Source of the DNA: Bacteroidales bacterium
GTDB lineage: Bacteria; Bacteroidota; Bacteroidia; Bacteroidales; B18-G4
Reading direction: 5' to 3'
DNA length: 32,291 bases
Assembly: GCA_030606625.1 (NCBI GenBank)
Contig: JAUWGC010000007.1
Location: forward strand, 1-32,291
Every line of letters begins with the position of its first letter. The stretch's first letter is position 1. The translations under genes and the position numbers were made by a program. This document shows positions 7,603 through 15,120 of the stretch, piece after piece. The notes below the pieces were generated by a model. That model was not told the DNA's origin. It saw only the letters and a list, made by a program, of their open reading frames with translations, and did no database searches.

Positions 7603-9348
7603 TTATTTTAATCCCATTGATTGAATAATCTTTTCCAGTTTTTGATCGAGTACTTTATTCATTGATCTGAATTGGGCTTTAGAGTCTGGCTTATCCCTAA
7701 CTTCGAAATAATATTTTATTTTTGGTTCGGTACCTGAAGGCCGTATGCTTATTTTACTGCCGTCTTCCAGAAAAAACTGAAGAACATTTGATTCAGGCAT
7801 GTGAATAGTATTTTCTTTGCCAGTTAACAGATTTTTTTCCTTCAGTGACAAATAATCCTTTATTTTAATAATTCTACTGTCATTAATAGTTTTAGGAGGA
7901 TTAAGCCGGTAATCTTCCATAATTTCCCGAATTTCTTTTGCTCCTGTTTCCCCTTTCTTGACTATTGACAAAAGGCTTTCTTTATAGAGATCAAATTCCA
8001 GAGCTATTTCTATCAGAAGATCATAAAGTGTTTTACCATGGTCTGCAGCCCATGCAGTTGCTTCAGCTATTAATGCACAGGAACTGACCGCATCTTTATC
8101 CCTGACAAAATCGCCGATCAGGTAGCCATAACTTTCTTCACCACCGGCGATGAAAGTTTTTTTACCTTCATTCAAACGGATCAATTTTGCAATCCATTTA
8201 AAACCTGTCAATACATCATAACATTCTACATTGTTTTGATCTGCAATATCCTTTATTAATTCAGAAGTAACAATTGTTTTTACTATATATTCATTGCCAG
8301 ATAGCTTACCTTTCTCTTTCCATTTTTTAATAAGGTAATAGAGAAGGATTGAAGCGGTTTGGTTACCATTAAGCAGAATAAAATCATTCTGGTCATCTCT
8401 GATGGCAATCCCTACTCTGTCGGAATCCGGGTCTGTAGCCAAAACAAGACTGGCATTAATTTCCCTGGCCAGCCGAATGGCTAATTCCATGGCTGAACTT
8501 TCTTCAGGATTAGGTGATTTTACTGTCGGGAAATTACCGTCTGGTTTAGCCTGTTCCTTCACAATGTGGATATTATTAAACCCAAATGCTTTTAGGCACT
8601 CAGGAATAAGTGTTATACCAGTACCATGAATAGGAGTATAAACGATCTTTAAATTCTTATACTTTTCAATGATTTCCGGCGAAACAGACAGCTTTTTGAT
8701 ATTTTCTAAATATATATCATCAATCTCCTTACCTATAATTTCAATCAGATTTTTATTTGGAATGAATTTAACATCATCAATGCTTTTAATGTTATTAACT
8801 TCTGCAATAACATTCTTATCATGTGGTGGTATCAATTGGGCACCATCGTTCCAGTAAGCTTTATAACCATTGTATTCTTTGGGATTATGGGAAGCTGTTA
8901 TAACCACACCGCTATGGCAATTTAAATGACGTATAGCAAATGAAAGTTCAGGTGTCGGACGAAGGGCGTCAAAAAGAAATACTTTTATATCATTAGCTGA
9001 AAACACATCGGCTGTAATTTCTGCGAAATACCGGCTGTTATTTCTTGAGTCGTAAGCAATAGCTACTTTTAACCGGGTTTTTTCCCCGAACATTTTTTTA
9101 AGGTAATTGGCCAATCCCTGTGTGGCCATTCCAACAGTATATTTGTTCATTCGGTTCGTTCCAACGCCCATGATTCCCCGCAACCCACCAGTGCCAAATT
9201 CAAGGTTCCTGTAAAATGCATCCGTCAATTCTTGTGGGTCATTGTCGATCAATGTCTGAACTTTTACTTTGGTCTCCTGGTCGAAATTTCCTTTCAGCCA
9301 TACTTTGGCTTTATCCAATATTTTTTGATCCAAATGTTTTGTTACCAT
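7603..9348 (-). CDS. Phospho-sugar mutase (phosphoglucomutase/phosphomannomutase family)
   Basis: A 581-residue alpha-D-phosphohexomutase. The phosphoserine loop is TASHNP with Ser153, the metal loop is DPDSDR with Asp306, Asp308 and Asp310, the sugar-binding loop is GGEESYGYL near 402-410, and the phosphate-binding loop is RPSGTEPK near 536-543. Length and order match the PGM2/PgcA-type enzymes of Bacteroidetes, which interconvert hexose 1- and 6-phosphates; whether glucose or mannose is preferred cannot be decided. Glucose 1-phosphate from this enzyme would feed the nucleotide-sugar genes upstream on the same strand (9469-12612), although 120 bp with a tandem repeat separates them. Confidence 0.92.
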   Translation of the reverse strand: MVTKHLDQKILDKAKVWLKGNFDQETKVKVQTLIDNDPQELTDAFYRNLEFGTGGLRGIMGVGTNRMNKYTVGMATQGLANYLKKMFGEKTRLKVAIAYDSRNNSRYFAEITADVFSANDIKVFLFDALRPTPELSFAIRHLNCHSGVVITASHNPKEYNGYKAYWNDGAQLIPPHDKNVIAEVNNIKSIDDVKFIPNKNLIEIIGKEIDDIYLENIKKLSVSPEIIEKYKNLKIVYTPIHGTGITLIPECLKAFGFNNIHIVKEQAKPDGNFPTVKSPNPEESSAMELAIRLAREINASLVLATDPDSDRVGIAIRDDQNDFILLNGNQTASILLYYLIKKWKEKGKLSGNEYIVKTIVTSELIKDIADQNNVECYDVLTGFKWIAKLIRLNEGKKTFIAGGEESYGYLIGDFVRDKDAVSSCALIAEATAWAADHGKTLYDLLIEIALEFDLYKESLLSIVKKGETGAKEIREIMEDYRLNPPKTINDSRIIKIKDYLSLKEKNLLTGKENTIHMPESNVLQFFLEDGSKISIRPSGTEPKIKYYFEVRDKPDSKAQFRSMNKVLDQKLEKIIQSMGLK

Positions 9349-9368
9349 ATTTAATCAGAATAATTATT

Positions 9369-9469
9369 GTAACTAATCAGTGTCATGAATCATAAGTGCT
9401 TAGAGTGCTTAGAGTGCTTAGAGTGCTTAGAGTACTTTAGGCACTTGAAATTTATAACTGATTAGTTAC
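9369..9469. repeat. Nonamer tandem repeat enclosed by a 13-bp inverted repeat
   Basis: Four perfect 9-bp units GTGCTTAGA (9396-9431) and a degenerate fifth sit inside a perfect 13-bp inverted repeat: GTAACTAATCAGT at 9369-9381 and its complement at 9457-9469. The right arm reaches the rmlD stop codon. The whole block fills the rmlD-phosphohexomutase spacer. Confidence 0.85.
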
Positions 9470-10335
9470 TAATTATTAATATTTTGTAAGCAGTCTTTTA
9501 AACTTTCCCTCCAGTAAGGAATGTCAATATCCAGGAATTTTTTAATCTTGGATTTGTTTAATATGCTAAAAAATGGCCTGTGTGCCGGTAATGGAAAATT
9601 TTTTGTTTCGACAGGGTTTATCTGGCAATTAATTCCGGATATCTCAACTATAGCTTTTGCAAAATCATACCAACTGGCAACTCCTTCGTTTGAATAATGA
9701 TATATCTCAACTTCTCGTATTTTATTTGTTCTGGAAATAAGCTTAAAAATTACCTCCGCAAGATCTTTTGCATATGTGGGCGTGCCAACCTGATCACAAA
9801 CAACATTCAGGGCATCCCTGTCTTTGGCGAATTTAATAATGGTTTTAACAAAATTGCTGCCATATTCGGAATACAACCATGAAGTCCGGATAATGATACC
9901 TCTTTTCAGAGTACTTTGAATTTGAGATTCACCTTCCTGCTTGGACCGGGCATAAACGGATAAGGGATTTACAATGTCTGATTCTGTATATGGTATGTTT
10001 TTAGTGCCGTCAAAAACATAATCTGTAGAAATATGAATGAAAAATATTTTCTTTTTAAACGCCAGTTGTGAAAGGTATTTTACGGCTATACTATTGATCA
10101 GGAAAGCTGATTCTTCATCTTCTTCTGCTTTATCGACAGCATTATAAGCAGCACAATTGATAATGATATCGACTGGATTTTCTTTAAGGAAATTTTCAAC
10201 ATGAGTGATTTGAGTAATATCTAATTCATCGACATCCGTGAAATAAAAGTGAATGTCAGAGTGCTTCCTGGAAATAAGTTTGATTTCATTACCAAGCTGG
10301 CCGTTTGCTCCTGTAACAAGTATTTTAGTCGTCAT
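9469..10335 (-). CDS. rfbD: dTDP-4-dehydrorhamnose reductase (RmlD/RfbD family)
   Basis: A 288-residue extended short-chain dehydrogenase. The NAD(P) motif is GANGQLG near residues 9-15. The family motifs DELDIT, NCAAYNAVDKAEED and STDYVFDG are followed by the catalytic YARSK (Tyr-x3-Lys). The enzyme normally reduces dTDP-4-dehydro-L-rhamnose to dTDP-L-rhamnose. It is third in the ugd-uxs-rmlD operon, 7 bp downstream of uxs. No rmlA, rmlB or rmlC lies in the window, so they must be elsewhere if rhamnose is made; otherwise this member may act on another 4-keto sugar. Confidence 0.85.
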   Translation of the reverse strand: MTTKILVTGANGQLGNEIKLISRKHSDIHFYFTDVDELDITQITHVENFLKENPVDIIINCAAYNAVDKAEEDEESAFLINSIAVKYLSQLAFKKKIFFIHISTDYVFDGTKNIPYTESDIVNPLSVYARSKQEGESQIQSTLKRGIIIRTSWLYSEYGSNFVKTIIKFAKDRDALNVVCDQVGTPTYAKDLAEVIFKLISRTNKIREVEIYHYSNEGVASWYDFAKAIVEISGINCQINPVETKNFPLPAHRPFFSILNKSKIKKFLDIDIPYWRESLKDCLQNINN

Positions 10336-10342
10336 TATTTTC

Positions 10343-11281
10343 TTAAATAAATGATCTGAAATAATTTATTGTTTTTTTCAAACCTTCATCCAGTTGAACT
10401 GAAGGTAGCCAACTCAACTCTTTTTTAGCCAGAGAAATGTCCGGTTGTCTTTTTACCGGATCATCTTTGGGTAATGGCTTGTAAACCAGCCTGGAATCTG
10501 AATGAGTGAGGTTTAATACTTTTTCGGCAAGTTCGAGTATAGTGAATTCGTATGGGTTGCCCAGGTTCACAGGTCCGATGAATTTATCTCCTGTATTCAT
10601 TAATCTGATAAATCCGTCGATCATATCATCAACATAACAAAAGCTCCTGGACTGCTTACCATCACCATATATTGTAATGCTATCGCCTTTCAAGGCTTGT
10701 ACGATGAAATTTGATACTACCCGTCCGTCATTTGCATCCATTCTGGGTCCGTAAGTATTGAATATTCTGGCAATTTTAATCCTTACATTGTTTTGACGGT
10801 AATAGTTGATAAATAATGCTTCTGCACAACGTTTTCCTTCGTCATAACATGCTCTGTAACCAATGGGATTAACATGTCCCCAATAATCTTCTTTTTGCGG
10901 ATGAATTTTGGGGTCTCCGTATACTTCGCTGGTTGAGGCCTGTAATATTTTTGCCTTGATCCTTTTGGCCAGGCCTAACATATTTAAAGACCCTGATACG
11001 GATGTTTTGATGGTTTTAATAGGATTAACCTGATACTGGATGGGAGATGCCGGGCAAGCCAGATTATAAATCTCATCCACTTCGATATAAAACGGCATTG
11101 TAATATCATGCCGTATCATTTCGAAATACGGATTTTTCAGGAGATGAACAATATTGTCTTTGTTGCCTGTGAAATAATTATCAACGCAGATTACTTCATT
11201 ACCTTCATTTAATAATCGTTCTGCAAGATGTGAACCTAAAAAGCCAGCCCCTCCGGTTATAAGGATTTTTTTTTTCATCAT
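10343..11281 (-). CDS. uxs: UDP-glucuronate decarboxylase (UDP-xylose synthase), SDR family
   Basis: A 312-residue extended SDR. The Rossmann motif is GGAGFLGSH near residues 10-18. Family signatures are [21 protein letters not shown], the catalytic [10 protein letters not shown] (Tyr-x3-Lys as YDEGK), and [11 protein letters not shown]. These match UXS, which oxidises and decarboxylates UDP-glucuronate to UDP-xylose. The substrate is made by the gene immediately upstream: ugd and uxs overlap by 4 bp (ATGA), which suggests translational coupling and a two-step pathway. Two adjacent Met codons could serve as start; I use the outer one at 11281, which makes the overlap. Confidence 0.9.
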   Translation of the reverse strand: MMKKKILITGGAGFLGSHLAERLLNEGNEVICVDNYFTGNKDNIVHLLKNPYFEMIRHDITMPFYIEVDEIYNLACPASPIQYQVNPIKTIKTSVSGSLNMLGLAKRIKAKILQASTSEVYGDPKIHPQKEDYWGHVNPIGYRACYDEGKRCAEALFINYYRQNNVRIKIARIFNTYGPRMDANDGRVVSNFIVQALKGDSITIYGDGKQSRSFCYVDDMIDGFIRLMNTGDKFIGPVNLGNPYEFTILELAEKVLNLTHSDSRLVYKPLPKDDPVKRQPDISLAKKELSWLPSVQLDEGLKKTINYFRSFI

Positions 11282-12612
11282 AAGGTATTAATCGTAGTAT
11301 TGATTCCTATACAAAAGTAATCAAATCCTGCATTTTTCATTTCCTGGACATCATAAATATTTCTGCCATCGAATATTGCAGGTCTTTTCATAAGTTTTTT
11401 CATCACTTTCATGTTAGGGATCCTGAATTCTTTCCATTCAGTTACCATAACCAAACAATCAGCATCAATAAGTGCATCGTATTGATCTTTCATATATTTT
11501 ATCTTATTGCCGGTTATTCTTTTGGTTTCTTCCATAGCCACCGGATCATATGCTTTTATTTTGCATCCTGCATTAACAAACCGATTAATCAGGATAAGGG
11601 AAGGAGCATCACGCATATCATCGGTCTGGGGCTTGAATGACAATCCCCACATGGCAATGGTTTTATTCCTGAGGTCTCCTTTAAAGAATTCATGTACTTT
11701 ATTAAAAAGGATTTCTTTCTGATTTTTGTTAACATCCTCCACGGCCTTGAGAACTTTCATATTATAATCACACTCTTCCGCAGTTTTGATCAAAGCTTTG
11801 ACATCTTTGGGAAAGCATGAACCTCCGTACCCTATCCCGGGGTACAAGAATTTAGGGCCAATGCGCGGATCACTACCAATACCTTTTCTGACCATATTTA
11901 CATTAGCACCTACTATTTCACAAAGGTTTGCAATATCGTTCATAAAACTGATCCTGGTTGCCAGCATGGCATTGGCAGCGTATTTGGTCATTTCTGCTGA
12001 TGGGATATCCATAAAGATCAGTGGATGTCCGTTTAAAGTAAATGGCTTGTATAATTTACGCATTATTTTTTCGGCCTTTTCCGATTCAAGGCCAATGACG
12101 ATTCTATCAGGTTTAAGAAAATCATCGATGGCTGCACCTTCTTTAAGGAATTCGGGATTAGATGCCACATCAAAAAGAATATCAGCTTTACGATTATCTA
12201 ATTCTATTTGTATTGTTTCCTTAACTTTTTTTGCTGTGCCAACAGGAACAGTACTTTTTGTTACAATTAACAGGTAATCATTCATGCTTCTGCCAATATC
12301 CCGAGATACATCAAGAACATATTTAAGATCAGCACTTCCATCCTCATCCGGTGGTGTGCCTACTGCTATAAAAACAACCTCACAATCATGGAGGGTAGAT
12401 GCAATATCTGTTGAAAAAAGCAATCTGCCTTTTTCGATATTACGACAGACCATATCTTTCAATCCGGGTTCATAAATGGGCACAATACCATTTTTCAGGT
12501 TGTTAATTTTCTGTTTGTCCACATCAACACATGTAACATTGATACCAACTTCTGCAAAACATGTACCAGTGACAAGTCCAACATAACCAGTTCCAATAAC
12601 TGTGATTTTCAT
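11278..12612 (-). CDS. ugd: UDP-glucose 6-dehydrogenase
   Basis: A 444-residue enzyme that oxidises UDP-glucose twice to UDP-glucuronate with NAD+. The N-terminal Rossmann motif is [10 protein letters not shown] (7-16). Catalytic features are [24 protein letters not shown], and the catalytic Cys266 in [10 protein letters not shown]. The C-terminal UDP-binding domain contains [17 protein letters not shown] and FDGRNIYD. It is the first gene of the minus-strand operon and overlaps uxs by 4 bp. A -7 box lies 37 bp upstream. UDP-glucuronate may also leave this branch for acidic polysaccharide synthesis. Confidence 0.95.
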   Translation of the reverse strand: MKITVIGTGYVGLVTGTCFAEVGINVTCVDVDKQKINNLKNGIVPIYEPGLKDMVCRNIEKGRLLFSTDIASTLHDCEVVFIAVGTPPDEDGSADLKYVLDVSRDIGRSMNDYLLIVTKSTVPVGTAKKVKETIQIELDNRKADILFDVASNPEFLKEGAAIDDFLKPDRIVIGLESEKAEKIMRKLYKPFTLNGHPLIFMDIPSAEMTKYAANAMLATRISFMNDIANLCEIVGANVNMVRKGIGSDPRIGPKFLYPGIGYGGSCFPKDVKALIKTAEECDYNMKVLKAVEDVNKNQKEILFNKVHEFFKGDLRNKTIAMWGLSFKPQTDDMRDAPSLILINRFVNAGCKIKAYDPVAMEETKRITGNKIKYMKDQYDALIDADCLVMVTEWKEFRIPNMKVMKKLMKRPAIFDGRNIYDVQEMKNAGFDYFCIGINTTINTL

Positions 12613-12625
12613 GTTTAATTAAAAT

Positions 12626-12820
12626 TTAGTTAAGATTAATTCGTCTGGCAAATGTAAAAAATTCAATTATAAGTGTATAAAAAATATGATACTTTACCTT
12701 GTCGCGCCGGCGGTTGATGAAAATAAATACCTCGCCGGATATCGGGTTCCGGTATAACTGGTTTTGCACTATGCCGTACAGCCCATCAAAGCTCTTTCGC
12801 ATATCAAATATACATTGCAT
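12626..12820 (-). pseudogene. IS66-family TnpB (Orf2) remnant
   Basis: A 64-codon frame whose first 47 codons (12820-12680) match the conserved core of IS66 TnpB: DMRKSFDGLYGIV, then NPISGEVFIFINRRRDKVK. An intact TnpB is about 110-120 residues and continues with a conserved WDG-type segment and a Tyr/Leu-rich tail. Here the similarity stops at about KYHIF and the rest (FYTLIIEFF onward) is unrelated AT-rich sequence. The normal N-terminus is also missing, with an in-frame stop a few codons upstream. No tnpC transposase or IS ends are present. This is a decayed fragment lying between the ugd promoter region and the repeat-rich block. Confidence 0.8.
12649..12656 (-). promoter_or_regulatory. 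Candidate -7 box for the ugd-uxs-rmlD operon
   Basis: The minus strand reads TACATTTG, an exact TAnnTTTG box, with its expected start about 30 nt before the ugd ATG. No convincing -33 TTG was found. It lies inside the degenerate tail of the IS66 remnant frame, so the insertion may have rearranged this promoter. Confidence 0.4.
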
Positions 12821-12895
12821 GACCCAAATTCACTAAAATATAATCACTAATAATCTATTTATTAAGCGGTTAAATTTTTAGGATTTTTCCCTTGC

Positions 12896-13023
12896 ACAAA
12901 ACAGAAAACTGTTGTTTTCCGCAATGGGACACCCAAAAAGAAAAATCAATCTATAATTTACAATTTCCGAGCACCAAAGGTGCGTAAATCATTAGCCCCG
13001 TGCGTAGCTCGGGGTTTATGATT
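12896..13023. repeat. Palindromic REP-like block
   Basis: It contains two hairpins in tandem: GCACC-AAA-GGTGC at 12971-12983, and a 14-bp stem with two mismatches formed by 12987-13000 and 13010-13023 around a 9-nt loop, whose GC-rich core is CCCCG/CGGGG. Just upstream (about 12913-12937) is a degenerate copy of the 29-bp repeat found at 13138 and 13443. No reading frame is convincing. Confidence 0.7.
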
Positions 13024-13205
13024 TTGGAAAAAAGCTTACAAAACCCAGGAAGAAAAGTTCCGTAGGGACGACCTGTTTGTAGTATAATAGCCATACATAT
13101 ATATTAAAGTGCCGTAGGTACGACCTGAATAATTATACTGTTTTGCGCAATACAGCACCCAAATTAGAATGGTTTTGAAAAAAGCTTACAAAAATTAGGA
13201 AGAAG
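13022..13205 (+). repeat. Interleaved direct repeats
   Basis: Two repeat pairs are interleaved. A 30-odd-bp sequence centred on GAAAAAAGCTTACAAAA occurs at about 13022-13055 and again at 13172-13205. An 18-bp sequence with the core CCGTAGG and ACGACCTG occurs at 13058-13075 and 13110-13127 (15 of 18 identical). Each short copy carries a small internal palindrome, typical of REP-like elements. Confidence 0.7.
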
Positions 13206-13471
13206 ATATATGATGCCTGATTAACGATATTTGATATTTGATTTATTGGATATTGGAGAATCTATTATTTTGAATTTTGTTTTCTCTGAGAGTATAATTC
13301 GAAGAGCTACATAAGGCACGTAATGTGCCTCTCCATAAATTAAGTACTGAAAAGAACGATGATCTAACTAAATCAAAAATCATTACTCCCAAATAAATCA
13401 AATATCAAATATCAGATATCGTTAATCATATATCAAAAAAGCCTGTTTTGCGCAATACAGCACCCAAATTA
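13138..13471. repeat. Nested repeat element: direct repeats outside, inverted repeats inside
   Basis: A perfect 29-bp direct repeat bounds the block, at 13138-13166 and 13443-13471; its first 18 bp are nearly palindromic around TTGCGCAA. Inside, an imperfect inverted repeat of about 30 bp built from GATATTTGATATTTGATT words lies at about 13217-13250 and 13393-13430. Between these arms is a small GGCAC/GTGCC hairpin (about 13316-13330). No coding frame is visible. Confidence 0.75.
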
Positions 13472-13558
13472 TTACCTTCAATTTTGAAGATAAATAAGCC
13501 TCAAGAACACAAAAATGATATTATAAATACATCTGAAATTCTAAGAGTATATACCCAC

Positions 13559-13646
13559 CCGCTATCGCGCGTTTGCAACGCGTGAGTTCTTCCTGCTCTT
13601 TCAAACGAGCAGAAAATAAACACGCGTCATAGAGGCGCGTTAGCGG
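13559..13646. repeat. Symmetric 88-nt long hairpin element
   Basis: Four perfectly matched stems are nested one inside the other: CCGCTA with TAGCGG, CGCGC with GCGCG, ACGCGTG with CACGCGT, and CTGCTC with GAGCAG. The internal loops between them have equal sizes on both sides (1/1, 7/7 and 8/8) and the apical loop is 8 nt. It ends 14 bp before the ATG of the truncated gene at 13661, and its sequence contains the in-frame stop (13583-13585) that closes that frame upstream. Confidence 0.85.
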
Positions 13647-13660
13647 ATGTATTCCCATCC

Positions 13661-14092
13661 ATGGCAGCCAATACTAATGACTATCTGCATATCATTTACC
13701 AGATGGATGCCGAACCGGGAGGTGCCGTACAGGGGGATGAGGATCCATATGGAGATAACTTTTTCCCATATATCCAAGTTCACAAACCAGAGGTTATAGG
13801 CATAGAAGATAATGATCAATTCAGCGATGAATACCCGGATTTTGTTTCGCAGAATTATCCAAACCCTGTTAAAACCACTTCAATTGTGAATGTTCACCTG
13901 CTCAACCATGCAAATCTGTCGCTCGAGGTATATAACATGGTAGGACAGAAGATAATCGAAATTAATAAAGGGTATACCACCGCGGGTATTCACCAGATCA
14001 CTATTGACGCCACTGAATTACCGGAAGGAATATACCTGTATACAGTCAGGGTGGGAGATAGATGCACAACACATAAGATGATTGTTGAATAA
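13661..14092 (+). pseudogene. Beheaded T9SS cargo gene: C-terminal remnant with sorting domain
   Basis: A 143-residue frame with no signal peptide. Residues 1-50 (NDYLHIIYQMDAEPGG, then QGDEDPYGDN) look like the end of a beta-propeller or BNR/sialidase-like repeat protein; that part is only suggestive. Residues 60-143 are a clear T9SS type A sorting domain, with QNYPNP, a VYNMVGQKI strand, GIYLYTVRVG and a Lys-Met end. A T9SS cargo needs an N-terminal signal peptide, so this cannot be a complete gene. The frame is open upstream only to a TGA inside the symmetric hairpin at 13559-13646. Insertion of repeat DNA appears to have removed the 5' part. It is followed by a good terminator. Confidence 0.8.
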
Positions 14093-14103
14093 TTATAAAA
14101 AAT

Positions 14104-14134
14104 AAGGCCAAACTTTTCAGGCCTGGCCTTTTTG
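14104..14134 (+). terminator. Rho-independent terminator after the T9SS remnant
   Basis: AAGGCCA at 14104-14110 pairs perfectly with TGGCCTT at 14124-14130, loop 13 nt, followed by a T-run. It shows that the remnant was once a normal transcribed gene 3' end. Confidence 0.8.
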
Positions 14135-14207
14135 TGATCCTGCCGGGGCTCGAACCCGGGACCCTCTGCTTAAAAGGCAGATGCTCTACCTGCTGAGCTA
14201 CAGAATC
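14135..14207 (-). tRNA. tRNA-Lys (anticodon TTT)
   Basis: On the minus strand the acceptor stem GATTCTG pairs with CAGGATC (one G-T pair), followed by discriminator A. The D arm is GCTCAGCAGGTAGAGC, the anticodon arm CTGCC-TTTTAAG-CAG carries the anticodon TTT, and the T arm is CCGGG-TTCGAGC-CCCGG. Length is 73 nt; the 3' CCA is not encoded. A consensus promoter lies just upstream. Confidence 0.95.
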
Positions 14208-14226
14208 GCTTCCGATTTTGGAGGTG

Positions 14227-14258
14227 CAAAATTAGAAATATTTAATTAATATCACAAA
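14227..14258 (-). promoter_or_regulatory. Promoter for tRNA-Lys
   Basis: On the minus strand TTTG (14258-14255), a 20-bp spacer and TAATTTTG (14234-14227) match the Bacteroidetes consensus. The predicted start is about 13 nt before the mature tRNA 5' end. Confidence 0.7.
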
Positions 14259-14270
14259 CAGAATTTACAA

Positions 14271-14894
14271 TTAAGAATTCACAATTAATAATTTACCAAG
14301 CCCTTCCCTGATCAGAACAGGCTCTTCGCTGGTGCAATTAATGATAGTTGATGCAATATTGCCTCCATATCCCCCATCGATCACAATGTCAACAATATCC
14401 TTGAACTTTTCATAGATCAGTTCAGGATCAGTAGTATATTCCAACAACTCATCCTCGTCATGGATAGAAGTGGTTAGGATGGGATTGCCCAATTCCCTTA
14501 CAATATCACGTGGTATGTTATTGTTAGGTATGCGGATACCTACTGTTTTTTTCTTGCTCCGGAAGATTTTGGGGACACTATTGCTGGCATTTAAAATAAA
14601 TGTATAAGGACCCGGGAAATGACTTTTCATTAACTTGAATGTAGAATTATTCACTGGCCTGGTATAGTAAGCCAGATGACTGAGATCATAACAGATGAAT
14701 GAAAAATTTGTTTTATCCTTCCTGATTCCTTTGATCTTTGCCACACGATCAACGGCTTTGGGTTTATTAATATCACAACCAAGTCCGTATATTGTATCAG
14801 TGGGATATATAATGACTCCGCCGTCTCTCAGGCATTCTACAACCTTGTTGATCTGCCTTGTACTGGGATTTAACGGATGAATTTTTAACAACAT
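14271..14894 (-). CDS. L-threonylcarbamoyladenylate synthase-type protein (Sua5/YciO/YrdC/YwlC family)
   Basis: A 207-residue single YrdC-like domain. Key segments are GGVIIYPTDTIYGLGCDI near residues 25-42, KIKGIRKDKTNFSF (the nucleotide-binding K-x-R-type loop, here divergent), and HFPGPYTFILNAS with VGIRIPNN. Members activate threonine with bicarbonate and ATP to form threonylcarbamoyl-AMP for the t6A37 modification of ANN-decoding tRNAs. The lower conservation of the K/R-S/N loop makes it closer to the YciO branch, whose activity differs, so the exact role is uncertain. It stands beside tRNA-Lys(TTT), itself a t6A substrate, though this proximity may be chance. Confidence 0.82.
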   Translation of the reverse strand: MLLKIHPLNPSTRQINKVVECLRDGGVIIYPTDTIYGLGCDINKPKAVDRVAKIKGIRKDKTNFSFICYDLSHLAYYTRPVNNSTFKLMKSHFPGPYTFILNASNSVPKIFRSKKKTVGIRIPNNNIPRDIVRELGNPILTTSIHDEDELLEYTTDPELIYEKFKDIVDIVIDGGYGGNIASTIINCTSEEPVLIREGLGKLLIVNS

Positions 14895-14926
14895 GATATA
14901 AATTTCTCAAAAATTTCTTTAAAAAA

Positions 14927-15027
14927 AAGGGAAAGCTACTTATATCGCACCGCTACAACCGTCTACCCTTGCTTCCTTCCGGACCTGGGGGAGTTCAACA
15001 GGAGCTGGTCGTATAAGACTTTCCCCC
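14927..15027 (-). ncRNA. ffs: Signal recognition particle RNA, bacterial small type (4.5S)
   Basis: The minus strand contains the invariant SRP domain IV sequence: AGGTCCGGAAGGAAGCA (14980-14964), with the GGAA tetraloop region. The 5' end GGGGGAAAG (from 15027) pairs with the 3' end CTTTCCC (about 14935-14929), closing the rod. Eight Ts follow (14928-14921), forming the terminator. Length is about 99-101 nt, typical of the short SRP RNA without an Alu domain. It binds Ffh for cotranslational membrane targeting. Confidence 0.95.
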
Positions 15028-15029
15028 TG

Positions 15030-15060
15030 CAAAATTAAGAATATATTGACTTTTGGCAAA
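15030..15060 (-). promoter_or_regulatory. Promoter for ffs
   Basis: On the minus strand TTTG (15060-15057), a 19-bp spacer and TAATTTTG (15037-15030) form an essentially perfect Bacteroidetes promoter. The start would fall at the predicted ffs 5' end. Confidence 0.8.
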
Positions 15061-15066
15061 ATAATA

Positions 15067-15093
15067 TTGGTTTAAAATTTTTTATTATGTTTG
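15067..15093 (+). promoter_or_regulatory. Candidate promoter for the DUF4199-GT2-GT4-hddA operon
   Basis: TTG at 15067-15069, a 16-bp spacer, then TATGTTTG at 15086-15093 (TAnnTTTG). The ATG is 27 bp further on. It is back to back with the ffs promoter. Confidence 0.5.
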
Positions 15094-15120
15094 TATCAAT
15101 AATAACCTAATCTCATACCA

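Noticed and set aside
11786-12277. 163-codon plus-strand frame opposite ugd
   Set aside because: It is fully antisense to the well-supported ugd gene and shows no family motif; its length reflects codon bias of ugd.
13200-13440. Small coding gene inside the repeat nest
   Set aside because: No frame of useful length avoids the inverted repeats, and base composition follows the repeat words.
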